In this document: piece by piece, positions 10,895-22,359 of the stretch | Numbering within the stretch: the stretch's first letter is position 1 | Layout of the letters: each line of letters opens with the position of its first letter | NCBI GenBank assembly: GCA_012934845.2 | Contig: WNNJ02003839.1 | Span: 248,001 to 312,000, forward strand | Direction of reading: 5' to 3' | Origin: Pomphorhynchus laevis | Taxonomy: Eukaryota; Acanthocephala; Palaeacanthocephala; Echinorhynchida; Pomphorhynchidae | Length of the DNA stretch: 64,000 nucleotides | Notes under the pieces: model-generated | What the model was told of the DNA's origin: nothing | Database searches by the model: none | Seen by the model: the letters and a program-made list of their open reading frames with translations, nothing else | Position numbers and translations under genes: made by a program

Positions 10895-11035
10895 CAGTTT
10901 AGCAGCCACGAAAGAATCGACAAAGCGGTAACTAGTACCGTTTCGTCATCGTTTTGACTCATCAGTTCCAGTTATGTCCCACTGCTGAATGCAGAGGGGA
11001 CCGGCAGACGTCACGAGGCAAGTCATTACGGCACG
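10895..11035 (-). ncRNA. Candidate hammerhead ribozyme in dispersed repeat, copy 2
   Basis: On the minus strand CTGATGA (10965-10959) is followed by GTC, an 8-nt loop and GAC, then GAAA (10944-10941). A stem CGGTA/TACCG (10940-10926) follows, then CTTTGTC ending at 10919. All invariant hammerhead core bases are present. The uncertain points are the cleavage triplet (GUC lies 4 nt beyond stem III) and stem I, where only AGCAG/CTGCT distal pairing is obvious. A decayed second copy lies 327 bp away. Confidence 0.45.
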
Positions 11036-11279
11036 TATAAAAATGAGGAGATAATAGTTGCATGATTCCCTTGCATATATAGAATGTGAACCAGAATATT
11101 CTCATGATACTCATTTGAATCGGTGTTGCTGGCTATCCTGCTGCTAGATACTTCTACTATTTTTAATATGTAGCTAGATGATTTCACATTTGAAAACCTC
11201 TATGATATACAACATTTATGACTCAAATCTATACTTTTAAGCTCTCCACATCTCAGCTTTGAACCTGACGCAGTGTTAT

Positions 11280-11410
11280 TATTAATTTATCGTTATAATT
11301 ATTAATATTTATTATTATTTATTTATTTATTTATATTTATTTATTATTAATATTTATTTATATATTAATATTTATTTTTATTATTAAATAATTATCTTTT
11401 ATATTAATTC
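11280..11410. repeat. AT-rich simple sequence (TTTATT-type)
   Basis: A run of TTATTATTTATTTATTTATT-like low-complexity sequence. No gene is seen from about 11040 to 11950. Confidence 0.6.
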
Positions 11411-11954
11411 GCTTTGAATATAAATCATTTATTAATAAAAAGCAATAATTCGATCTATATGAAAATATATAATTTACTATTGACAACTCCAATGCGGTAA
11501 TGTTTCCTATTTCAGATTTAACATTAGGGAATTGTAAATTTTAATACAAGTTCGATGGTCACTTCTGTCATCATAAAAATCAAAATTTAGAAGGAATACG
11601 TTACTAAGCCCATTTAGGATCGAATTAAATTATCTTTTCAATAAAAGATTTACTTGCATTAACTTAAATTAACTAAACGTTTTTCATCCATGATTCTGAT
11701 CTCGTAAATACGATCGTAATGGTTATAATAAATAACAAATATATACAATCAAAATAATTGAAAACAAAAACAACTTAAATAATTGCATTAATGAACTCGT
11801 AATAAATGTTTGGGACACTTATTCTCATAAAAACTGAACTTCATTTAAATAAAAATAAAACCAAAATGCACTGATCATCAATGCAGTCAAATGTCATTTG
11901 ACTGAAATTGGAATCCGGACATTATATTAGCATTAAAGATTATTGTTCTCAGGG

Positions 11955-12530
11955 CAAATCAGATAACTTAGTCTACTTATGTTATACTATATATAAATAA
12001 AAATAAAGAAAAATAATTAAATAATAAATGATTATATAAGATTTTATACATTTGATAATTATATAAAGTTAAAATAAAAAATTTAAATTTAAAATAAAAG
12101 ACAATTTTTATCAATTGAATAATAAATAATATACGATGTAATAAGGACAATTAAAAGTCAGTTATCCCTACTAACACACTACAAAATTGGTAGAGTTTCA
12201 TCGCTGGTTTCTTTCTCTTTTATTGTATAAATACATCATTTTATGATAAAACATAGCACTTGAAAAAGACTATTGCAATAATCGAAAATTTGTGAACAAG
12301 AAGTTCTTTTTCTGTTCCTTTCGATGTTTAAACTCCCTGAACAATTAAAAAACACATCGAACGTATCATTGGACAATATACGATGTATTCGAATACGGAA
12401 TAGAGGTCATCAGGAGGAACTGCTATATTATCAAGTTTCGGCCACTATTCCTCGATCCAAAATATCAGCTGGACCAAATACGTTACATTATTCTAATACA
12501 AAGCATATCGTTTACATATATTTTACATTC
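11955..12530 (-). mobile_element. PLE-N 3' region fragments, minus strand
   Basis: The conserved 3' end motif occurs inverted at 11957-11985 (AAATCAGATAACTTAGTCTA). The structured 3' region occurs inverted at 12360-12520 (GGTCATCAGGAGGAACTGCT). About 170 bp of other sequence lies between them. The block meets the next PLE-N copy (12530 on, plus strand) in opposite orientation. The small plus-strand reading frame across 12324-12533 is a chance frame over this structure. Confidence 0.6.
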
Positions 12531-14320
12531 TAAAAGTAAAGAAATAATAGGGTCAGATTTAAGTAAATATATTCCTAAAATAAGGTATAAACTCCTACCA
12601 CTATTAGGACGAAAAATTTGTAATTATTATAAAGAATTAAAATCAATATTTAACGATAATATTACAAACATAATGGAAACAGAATGCAATTGTAAAAGTC
12701 TTAGTTTTGATAAAATAAATGAACATATATGTACCCAAAATCTAGAATAAATTGAAAATTGTGAATTAAGAAAGCTGCTATCAAAAGGGTATAAATATAG
12801 ATTAAAAAACAACAACGACAAAAATAAAATTTACAGTTCGTTATATAATAACTTAAATGATTACTTTAGTAAGCTGATTAATAGTGAAAGCTCGAATATA
12901 TCTAAGATAAAAATTTGGAAAGATTATATATTTGATAAAATTAAAAATAAAATGAAAATAACAAACAATTATAAAAGGAAAGATAAAATTAATAAAGATA
13001 TGTATAAAGAACTTACTAAATTAAAGGATAACTATATAATAACAACTATTGATAAAGCTAGTAATAACTTTGTCTTCATATGCAAAAAGCTTTATTATGA
13101 TATACTAGTGAAAGAGGTTAATTCTAATGATTTAAATGTAAATCCAACATATGAACGTAGTGAGTTGAGTTTAGAAACAATTATTACAAGTCACTGTTCT
13201 ATAATGGATAAAAAGGGTATAAAGGTTGAATCAGATAATAAAACAATACCTATATTATATTGGAATCCAGAAAGTGGTTTTAATGCACATTAAAACCACT
13301 TTCTGTCTATATGAATAAAATACTTAAAGTAATTAAAGCACACTTTGAAAAATATTTCAAGGTAATCGAAATTAATACTGGATAAAACACTATTTCAGTA
13401 TTAATTCTACAAAAGAATTTTTAGAACAGACAAAAGGAACAAGTTTTCAAATTATAAATACTTACGATTTTAGTTCGATTTATACAAATTGGGATTTAGC
13501 AGACATTAAAGAAGCGTTAGAAAAATTAATTAATCTTATATTCTGAAAAATATATACTTATATTTGCTATAATAGCTATAACGCTTATATAACAAAAATT
13601 AAACCATCAAGTAAATATAAATATTTGGTAAAATTGAATTAATAGAATCCTTAAATATTTTGATAAATCAAAATTATTTAAAAGTAGAGACATCTATATT
13701 TAGACAAGTAAAAGATGTTCCAATGGAAGTTTATAGTAGCCCAATTATAGCTGATTTGTTTTTAAGCTTTCTAGAATATGAATTTGTTCATGACTGTGTA
13801 AAAACTAAATATAGAATATATAAATATATGAAATATATGTCTCGATACATTGATGATATATGTGTATTTAATTCTAATAATTTTTATTCAATTAGTAAAC
13901 AAATTTATTCAGAAAGCCTTATTCGTAACAAAACCAATATTGATGATAAAGAAGGTGTATATCTAGATATGAACATTTAATTAACATTAACTAAAACTAC
14001 TATTAATTTATATCGTAAAGATGGCATATTTAAATTTACAAGAAACATATTTTTGCATGAGCAATCATGTATACCATATAATATAAAATATAATACATTA
14101 AATAATAAAATTTTAAGAATTGCAACAAGTTATAACGATATTGGCTTTCTTCAAAATCATTTAAATAATTTAATAGATACATATTTTAAACTAGGTTACC
14201 ATAAAAATAACATCAAGCAGAAAATAGTAAAGTTTATAAATCAACACAATAATATAAAAAATAAATTTAAACTCTTAATTGGCAAATTTGTATGGATGGA
14301 TAATAAATAATATACTTTGT
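12530..14320 (+). pseudogene. PLE-N reverse transcriptase gene, broken copy
   Basis: Pieces of one protein follow in order. The N-terminal part (GSDLSKYIPK, METECNC, CELRKLLSKGYKYR) is at 12550-12950, with a stop near 12748. A frame at 12952-13293 contains TTIDKASNNFVFICKK. The YIDDICVFNSN catalytic box lies in 13660-13980, where GVPMGG has become DVPMEV. The C-terminal part is at 14053-14310, ending GKFVWMDNK. Two catalytic aspartates are kept in this copy, but frameshifts and stops disable it. The RT signature (QVKGVPMGGNSSPIIADLF and RYIDD) is most like Penelope-like or related RTs; exact clade is not resolvable by eye. Confidence 0.7.
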
Positions 14321-14675
14321 ATTAAAATAAGATACTAGATAGTTTTATCAGAGGAAGTACATCATTAGCATGTATTTGGCCCCGCTGCTATGCTGGATAG
14401 AGGAGTTGGAGGCCGAAACCTATAGCAGTTCCTCCTTATGACCTCTAATTCTTATTCTGATACACCGTCTGTTATTTATTAGTCAATTCATAAAAATGAC
14501 TTTTTAAATTTCAATTTTTTATTTTAACTATTCTTTCTATTCTTTTTAGAAAATCTAAAAAGAATTATTAATTTTATTATTTAATTTTTTAATTTTGATT
14601 TAGCATTATTATGTTTTGTTTAGTTTATAATTATATTAAATACGTGGACTCAGTTAGCTGATTTGTTAATTTACA
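14321..14675 (+). repeat. PLE-N 3' untranslated region
   Basis: Right after the RT stop comes the conserved structured block (TAGTTTTATCAGAGGAAGTA, CTGCTATGCTGG, GGCCGAAACC, AGTTCCTCCTTATGACC). An AT-rich stretch follows, then the 3' end motif ACGTGGACTCAGTTAGCTGA near 14641-14665. Confidence 0.7.
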
Positions 14676-15339
14676 TTCTCATCTTTTAACAATGATAAAT
14701 TATGTGTTTAGAAACTTAGGATGATTCAAAGCATATTTAAAAAACTGGGTAATAAAAATAAAAAATCAATCTAGTTCCAGAAATTATATATTTACCTATA
14801 AACACACTGAAAGCTGAACATATTCACACGACGAGTAATATATTTACATGCTTATCAAAAATAAAGATTAAATATTTATCAAAAATAAAGATAAATAATT
14901 ATAAATAATAATTAATTAATATATTATTATATCTTATATATTATTTCTGGAACTTGATTTATATCTTTTATATTATTAAATAAATAATATATAAGATTTT
15001 ATACATTTAATATTTATATCAAGTTTAAATTTAAAATTGAATTTTCAAATAAAAATCTGCAAATATATAATATGATATATTGGTAAACTATGTAATCTGG
15101 ATAAAGTGAACTATATAGAGTAATCATTGGTTACTGAAATATGATCATTGATATATTTCCATCAGTCGTGGTGAATATATTTGTGTTCACATTATGCCAT
15201 TTTGGGAAATATCACCAAAATGTTTCCTGTTAAATAAAGGGACTTTCAGATCATATATGAAGATTCCTTTAACATAAATGATTGTATGATCATAGAAATG
15301 ATCATATGAATAAAAAAATAAAAATAAAGTAAAAAAATA

Positions 15340-15795
15340 ATAATCGTATAAATAATTAATCGAAAGAAATTGATAAATAAATAGCAGATAAATAATCGAA
15401 ACAAATTGTTTATTTAATACTTATTTACAAACTGAACTTTGCTTTTTAATTAATAACTCTACGCTATAATATAATACAAAGGTAACATATAAAATTGTTA
15501 AAATTGAAAATTGTTTAAACGATAACTACGATCAACAAGTGACTGTTAAATTTGGAATTCGTATTTTAATATCTTTTTGCCATACGCAAACTGACAGACA
15601 GGTAATTTAATAATCAAATAAATAAGCAAACTGATTAATAATCAAATAAATAATTAATCGAAATAAATTGATAAATAAATAACAGATAAATAATCGACAC
15701 AAATTGACTAATCATGTATTTAATCCGTGTTTACTTTCTAAACTTTGCTTTTTTATGCATAACTCTACTGTATGATAAAATATAAAGGTAGCAGA
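15340..15795. repeat. Direct duplication, about 165-bp units about 298 bp apart
   Basis: Two diverged copies (about 15345-15500 and 15643-15795) share AATTAATCGAAAxAAATTGA, ACAGATAAATAATCGA, and AACTTTGCTTTTT...TAACTCTAC. The wider interval 14680-16500 otherwise holds AT-rich DNA and faint PLE-N 3' UTR relics, and no gene that I can support. Confidence 0.6.
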
Positions 15796-16499
15796 TCATG
15801 TGTGGCTGGAAATTGTGTAAACGATAACCAAGATTAACAAGTGACAGTCAAAGCCTTGTTTTCAGTAAATTTTACTGCAAGAATACGAAAGTGATAATTC
15901 ATTCCATTGTGTCAGATATACCTCTATATCACAAATGCTTTGCCAACTTTAATTGTAACTCTGGAGTGAACCAACATAGCTAAACATATTACTCTTCTCA
16001 ATATCAAAATAAATTAAATAATATTGCATTACATCTACATCAAGACATTCATAGTGGCAATCGGTAACAACTGACAACTTGTTTAATCTTTGGTTATCGT
16101 TTTTATGCAAATACCATTTGAGATTATGTCTGCAAAATAAAAAAAAGTGTATGTCGATACTGTAGATACACCCAAAGAGAAATACTGCATGTGATAAATT
16201 GATTTTAGTCTGAACAAAAATTTTTAGATAATTAATTACTAAAATTAATTATTAAAATTATTAATTCCGAAATAAACTTTAAAATCGTTAAATCATAAAT
16301 ATATTTTTAAGTTGTGTTTGATATAGAAATATATTGATATATTGATTTTATTTAATAAATAATTAAATTTTCACAAAATGTGAAGATACAGAACTCTAGT
16401 ATACCAAACTCTAGTATATAACGAGAAATACACCTTAAGAGAAATACTGCATATGATATAGATATATCGATTTTATTTCCAGATAAAAATCATTCTTTA

Positions 16500-18453
16500 T
16501 GAATTGACTAATAAATAACAGACGATGTATCAGAATAATAAATTGAGGTCACAAAGAGGAACTGCTATGTATCAGGTTTTGGCCCCTTTTCCTCGACCCA
16601 ACATATCAGCGAGGCCAAATATATGCTAATGGTGTGATGAAAATTTCCTGTGATGAAAATTTGATTATCTAGTGTACATTATTATAATACAAAGTATGAT
16701 ATTTATTATCAGCCCATAAAAATTTTAATTGAAGTCATCAAATCAGATCAGAAAACTGAGTCTACGTATTTTATACTATATATAAATTAAAAATAAAGAT
16801 ACAAATTAAATATTTATATAAGATGACTATATAACTATTCCTTGACCCAACATAGCAGCGAGGCCAAATACATGCTAATGATGTATTTCCTCTGATTGAA
16901 TTGTTCTAATGCAAATAATATTGTTTATTATCATAAAACTTTCTGTTTAATAGTTTAAATTTATTTTTAATATTATTGTGTTGATTTATATATTTTACTA
17001 TTTTCTGCTTGATGTTATCTTTATTGTAACCTAATTTAAAATATGTATCTATTAAATTATTTAAATGCTTTTAAAGAAATACAATATCTAATTAATAACA
17101 GACGTTGTATCAGAATAACGATTAGAGACCATAAGGAGGAACTGCTATGCTACCAGGTTTCGGCCCATAATTCCTAGACCCAACATAACAGCGGAGCCAA
17201 ATACATGCTAGTGATGTATTTCCTCTGATAAAACTATCTAGTATCTTATTCTAATACAAAGTATATTATTTATTATCCATCCATAAAAATTTGCCACTTA
17301 AGAGTTTAAATTTATTCTTTATATTATTGTGTTGATTTATATATTTTACTATTTTCTGCTTGATGTTATTTTTATAGTAACCTAGTTTAAAATATGTATC
17401 TATTAAATTATTTAAATGATTTTGAAGAAAGCCAATATCATTACATATTGTTGCAATTCTTAAAATTTCATTATTTAATGTATTATATTTTATATTATAT
17501 GGTATGCATGAATGCTCATGCAAAAATATGTTTCTCGTAAATTTAAATATGTCATCTTTACGATATAAATTAAAAGTACTTTTAATTGATGTTAATTTAA
17601 TATTCATATCTAGATATACACCTTCTTTATCATTAATATTGGTTTTGTTAAGAATAAGGCTTTCTGGATAAATGTGCTCACTAATTGAATAAAAATTATT
17701 AGAATTAAATACACATATATCATCAATGTATCGATGATGACATTTGATTATCTGGTGTATCTTATTATAATACAAAGTATATTATTTATTATCCATTCGT
17801 AAAAATTTGCCACTTAAGAGTTTAAATTTATTCTTTATATTATTGTGTTGATTTATATATTTTACTATTTTCTGCTTGATGTTATTTTTATTGTAACCTA
17901 ATTTAAAATATGTATCTATTAAATTATTTAAATGCTTTTAAAGAAATACAATATCTAATAAATATCAGACGTTGTATCAGAATAACGATTAGAGACCATA
18001 AGGAGGAACTGCTATGCGACCAGGTTTCGGCCCATAATTCCTAGACCCAACATAACAGCGGAGCCAAATACATGCTAGTGATGTATTTCCTCTGATAAAA
18101 CTATCTAGTATCTTATTCTAATACAAAATATATTATTTATTATCCATCCATAAAAATTTGCCACTTGATAGTTTAAATTTATTTTTAATATTATTGTGTT
18201 GATTTATATATTTTACTATTTTCTGCTTGATGTTATTTTTATAGTAACCTAGTTTAAAATATGTATCTATTAAATTATTTAAATGATTTTGAAAGCTAAT
18301 TTCGTTACAAATTGTTGCAATTCTTAAAATTTCATTATTTAATGTATTATATTTTATATTATATGGTATGCATGAATGCTCATGCAGAAATATGTTTCCA
18401 TCATTTGTAAATTTTAATTGCCATATTTGTAATGTAATTATATATATTGCCAT
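16500..18453 (-). mobile_element. Tandem 5'-truncated PLE-N fragments (3' halves), minus strand
   Basis: At least three 3' ends follow one another in the same orientation. The structured 3' block occurs inverted near 16500-16640, 17095-17235 and 17960-18100, each preceded on the minus strand by RT C-terminal codons ending with a ...KFLWMDNK-type sequence. The reading frames 17775-17266 and 18453-18133 preserve RT C-terminal protein; the first keeps RYIDDICVFNSN. Partial blocks at 16840-16900 and 17745-17945 suggest internal duplication. Such head-to-tail partial tandems are common for Penelope-like elements. Confidence 0.7.
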
Positions 18454-18995
18454 ATTTGCGATATAAGTTAATAATTTTTTGATTTTATGTTATTCTAATA
18501 ATATCTGAATATATTTTTTATATCATCAATATTTGTTGGATAAATTTTTTATTTGTTGAATAGGTGTTTTGATATTTTTCAAGTTTGAATATTTCGAAAC
18601 AAATAGCTGAAATAAATTCATTGTATTTAAATATTTTCATTTTTATGAAAATTCTTGTCCAAATATTTCATTTTAAATATTTACAAGCTTTAGTAGATTA
18701 ATAGAAATGAAATTGAACTTCTTAGAAAAAGGTATATTATTAATGCCAAGTGTTTTAATTATTTATTAATTATTTATTATTAAGTTTACAAAGTTTATAC
18801 CTAGTTTCAAGGTTCATACGAATTTATTTTGTTTCTTTTAAAAAAGTAACCAAGTAACGAACACTGTTATATATCAGTTTTGACCGTCCTATTGAACTTA
18901 GTAGATTATGGATCGTTCATGAGCGTTACGAGAATGTATTCGTAATGGTTATAGAAAAACTTGTAATTTATTTAAGCAAAGCTTTTTGGTTACTG

Positions 18996-19089
18996 CCCTT
19001 CTTCAGAGATCAAATTACAACAACAAGAATTCTACAAAACACGGTGTGCTGTATAATTCTTGTTGTTATAATTTAATCACCGAAGAAGG
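18996..19089. repeat. About 90-bp inverted repeat (foldback)
   Basis: Left arm CCTTCTTCAGAGATCAAATT continues ACAACAACAAGAATT. The right arm reads AATTCTTGTTGTTATAATTT then AATCACCGAAGAAGG. The loop is about 20 nt. This could be a small foldback element or a PLE end hairpin. Flanking DNA at 18890-19270 is not otherwise recognised. Confidence 0.65.
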
Positions 19090-19259
19090 TCCATAGCTTT
19101 TAAGGGCTACTGACCTTCAAAGTCATGCAGGCAGTTACAACGTCATCGAGATGACTCTTACTACTGATAAGCGCTGCCGGTCTGACGTCTAGTAGTGACG
19201 AATAGTATGCTGATCGTTTATTATATTTCAGTTAAGTACCGACAGCAGTTTTTAACATA

Positions 19260-19500
19260 TTACCGCAATCCAATGGAATCCTGGACCGTTGTTTTTCAAT
19301 CATCTTTGATGCAAACTTTAAGATATATATAATTTAAGAGTAGAATGGTTAACACAGTGCTCCGGGAGCCAACAAGCTTCAGTTTTATAATCAAGGATTT
19401 CGCAAAAAACCGGAGTTTGATTACAAGCAGAGTAGACTTCGTTATCACTCCTAGACGATCTGATGGTAGCACGCAGCACTCATCAGTAGGAAGAACTATC
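19260..19500 (-). repeat. Dispersed repeat related to the 62900 and 63280 copies
   Basis: On the minus strand CTACTGATGAGTGCTGCGTG and CGTCTAGGAGTGA match CTACTGATGAGTGTTGCCGG and CGTCTAGAAGTGA at 62904 and 63285. AATCCTGGACCGTTGTTT also occurs here on the plus strand and at 63420-63440. The small open frames over it, on both strands, look incidental. Confidence 0.5.
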
Positions 19501-19639
19501 ATTATTCATTTCGGCTGCCTTGTGATATATTAAAAAGGCATTTTCGAGAATTTGCTAACGTTGTAGCATGGACCTAGACTCTTTGAGTTAATAACTCATC
19601 AGTATATATAGCTGGAAATTAAAATTATGTTATATATTA

Positions 19640-19800
19640 ATTATTTGAGATAATGAGTTATTATTAAAAATGATACCGTTGCTTGTTTCTGCTGCGAAAT
19701 TACTTTATGTGATCTAGCAAAATTGTTTAAATAAATGAAAGAATTCATTAAAGGATCACCAGCACCGATTATATAACCTTCTGATCACATCAGTGTATAT
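19640..19800 (+). repeat. Tail part of the SINE-like family found at 54095-55035
   Basis: TGATACCGTTGCTTGTTTCT, TATGTGATCTAGCAAAATTG and ATGAAAGAATTCATTAAAGG match 54125-54205 closely. The tRNA-like head and the hammerhead segment are absent here. Confidence 0.6.
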
Positions 19801-19822
19801 ATAAATATACATTAAAATCATC

Positions 19823-19950
19823 AATTATTATTAAGAATACCGATAACATTGAATATTATGGGAATTCCTAAAATTTACTTATTTTATGTATTTTTTAATT
19901 TATTAGAAAAACGGATTAATGCCGAACATTTTCATTAATTATTAATTATT
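19823..19950 (+). repeat. 128-bp direct repeat, left copy flanking globin-like gene
   Basis: Nearly identical to 22160-22287. Both contain AAGAATACCGATAACATTGA and end TTTTCATTAATTATTAATTA. Differences are few (CCT/CGT, GCCGAAC/GCGTAAC). Confidence 0.85.
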
Positions 19951-21326
19951 TATTATAATAATTTTTTCTTATCTTTATTTTTAAAAGTTAATTTGATTGT
20001 ATATTATTGAGTAAATTTAAAAATTCTAAGATAATATTTGCGAAATGTCTTTTATTGCGATTATTTTTTATTTAAGTTTTAATTAAACTGATAAAATTTA
20101 ATTGAGTTAATAAATAAATTAAATAAATTTTAATTTTTTAAATTTTGAAGTTATAATTTCACATTTTTTAAATGAATGTTTGCAAAATTAAGTAGTTTTT
20201 ATGAATTATTGCTGGATTTTATAATTGATTCTATAAAAAATAGAAACGAGTTTCTATAATAAAAAGGAAAATTACAAAATTTATTTGATTTTCAAATAAA
20301 AAAGCGAATCTAATTTTTATCTATTTAATTAAAACAGGCGAGTTGTATAGAACATGCATTCTTTTATCTATTTTTAATTGTGTGTTAATGTTAACTTTTA
20401 AAGTACAAAATTATGTTGCAATAGTTTAGTGCTACAATTTGTAGCAATTGAATAATGCAAGATTCAAACTTTGCATTTTACTGGAAAATACAAACGATAA
20501 ACTAATGCGAGATCATTGCCGAGCAGATAAATCATTGTATTATCGAAATTCTGTATATTGTGTTTACTTACTATTTAAAGCTTTGGGATAAAATATATGG
20601 ATCATAATATAAAACACTAACTGTAAACGATTGCTGGGATTCCGCTTAACTTCTAACATAGCACTTATTGTTGAAGGGGATCATATTAAAATTATATTAG
20701 AAACCGATGTTTGTACGCTTCATAATAAAAAGCCAAGATTTTGATGCTTAATAAATATGATAGGAATTTGTTAATTTTGTTGCCGGTAAACTTCTCAGTT
20801 TAAACCAATTCATTGTTTATATAATTTAAAAATATTGCATTATAATAGTGTTTTAGATACCAATTTTTTATTGGAAATCTGTAAAACATAAATCGTTCAT
20901 ATAACAGTATTTAGTTGGTAACATATGGCGACTAAATATGTCTTTCATTTATAAAAGTGTAAAAAGCGATATTAAAACGCTTACGTTATATAATGAAGAC
21001 GATTATATCTTACACTTATCTGAGATAACTAGGATACTTTTATTTAAAGCGCATCTGATAGCTCAAATTTTCATTTGACAATTAAATTATGAAAATCAGT
21101 GGCATTGACTGCCATTGCACTTCCTTGCCACATAATCATATTTCAAATCAACAAGGGAAATTTTCAAGTCCTAAACATCATCAGAAATCTTTAAATATAA
21201 CATTAAGACAAATACTGAAATCTTCGAAAATTGAAAACTTACAAAAAATTTATTAATTACTGCTGATCACGGTAATAGACTATAACGGTTTTACGTAAAT
21301 AGTCGAAACATTAGAGTATTATCGAA

Positions 21327-22040
21327 ATGGGAAATTTAATTAGGAAATACTTTTCTTCGCAAAATATGGAGAAGAAATCGTCGTTTCACGTAAAATTTAA
21401 TCAAACGATAATAGATGATAGCCTCCATATTCCGAACAATGAACCGATAATTCCTTGTAAAGCAAATTATATTGTCAAAGGTAGACTTCTTTCAGATTCC
21501 AGACAAATTGCCAGTCAATTAGAATGTGACAAAAGGATTTCTTGGTATTTTACAGAAAATGATATTCAAATGCTACAGGGGTCATCCAAGCGCGTAATGC
21601 AACTTGTGGAGAATAGAGGAAGGGACCTGTTTAACCGAGTCTTTCAGTACGACTATGACTTTAAAAGTCTTGTAAAGCTTAAACGAAATTATAGCGAGGA
21701 ACGTATCGATGTTCTGTTTAATACACATGCTGATAGAGTTCAAGGAGTAATACATGATATAATTAGAAATGTCAATAATGTTCCGTATGTATATGATGTT
21801 CTTGAAAATCTTGGACGGGTTCATGTGGGATATCGAGTTGAAGAACTGCATATGGATATCATGCTTTGCAATTTTCTAGATACGCTGCATCGATTCGACT
21901 GGGAAAATTGGTGTGATAGGCTAGAACATGTTTGGCTGAAATTTCTGAAGATAATGCTGGGAATCTTATTAACTGGAATGAGAAAACGAGTTAATGGTAG
22001 ACCGAGTGGATATTTTGAGCTTTTTGATATGCAACAGTAA
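21327..22040 (+). CDS. Globin-like protein, 237 aa, single exon, N-terminal Met-Gly
   Basis: The reading frame is intact and aligns over its length with two other frames in the window (50721-49969 and 53585-52938). The region about 80-215 reads as a globin fold: LFNRVF (helix B/C-like), Phe112, His134 in FNTHADRV, His166 in LGRVH, and a C-terminal helix LEHVWLKFLKIMLGILL. Phe-to-His spacing of 22 and His-to-His spacing of 32 fit the CD1 Phe, distal E7 His and proximal F8 His of globins. Residues 1-70 extend beyond the core. MGNLIRKYF starts with Gly2, permitting N-myristoylation, as in membrane-linked globins of nematodes and the globin-X group. No introns are visible, unusual for animal globins. 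Heme binding is inferred from the residues only. Confidence 0.7.
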   Translation: MGNLIRKYFSSQNMEKKSSFHVKFNQTIIDDSLHIPNNEPIIPCKANYIVKGRLLSDSRQIASQLECDKRISWYFTENDIQMLQGSSKRVMQLVENRGRDLFNRVFQYDYDFKSLVKLKRNYSEERIDVLFNTHADRVQGVIHDIIRNVNNVPYVYDVLENLGRVHVGYRVEELHMDIMLCNFLDTLHRFDWENWCDRLEHVWLKFLKIMLGILLTGMRKRVNGRPSGYFELFDMQQ

Positions 22041-22159
22041 AAAATCTTTGATTCAAAACATTTTATCTCTTTATAAATTCGAAGATATTCACGTTTAAAT
22101 GTTGAAATATTTGATGGTAAAATTAAAAATTATTAAAGAAAAAATTACAAGATTAAATA

Positions 22160-22287
22160 AATTATTATTAAGAATACCGATAACATTGAATATTATGGGA
22201 ATTCGTAAAATTTACTTATTTTATGTATTTTTTAATTTATTAGAAAAACGGATTAATGCGTAACATTTTCATTAATTATTAATTATA
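22160..22287 (+). repeat. 128-bp direct repeat, right copy flanking globin-like gene
   Basis: Partner of 19823-19950. The two copies bracket about 2.2 kb containing the globin-like gene. A palindromic hairpin TTTAAACGATA...TATCGTTTAAA follows at about 22331-22358. Confidence 0.85.
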
Positions 22288-22359
22288 AAATAATAAATAG
22301 TGATAAAATCACTGATTTTATCACTGATTTTAAACGATACTGGGGTATCGTTTAAAGTA

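Noticed and set aside
12324-12533. 69-codon plus-strand frame just before a PLE-N copy
   Set aside because: It spans the inverted non-coding structured 3' block of PLE-N and is not conserved at other copies.
19560-19620. Minus-strand CTGATGAGTTATTAACTC near 19580-19600 as a hammerhead
   Set aside because: CUGAUGA and a stem are present, but the next bases are CAAAG, not GAAA, and no stem I forms.
21140-21195. Minus-strand CTGATGATGTTTAGGACTTGAAAA as a hammerhead
   Set aside because: The sequence between CUGAUGA and GAAA cannot pair to form stem II, and no stem III or NUH follows.
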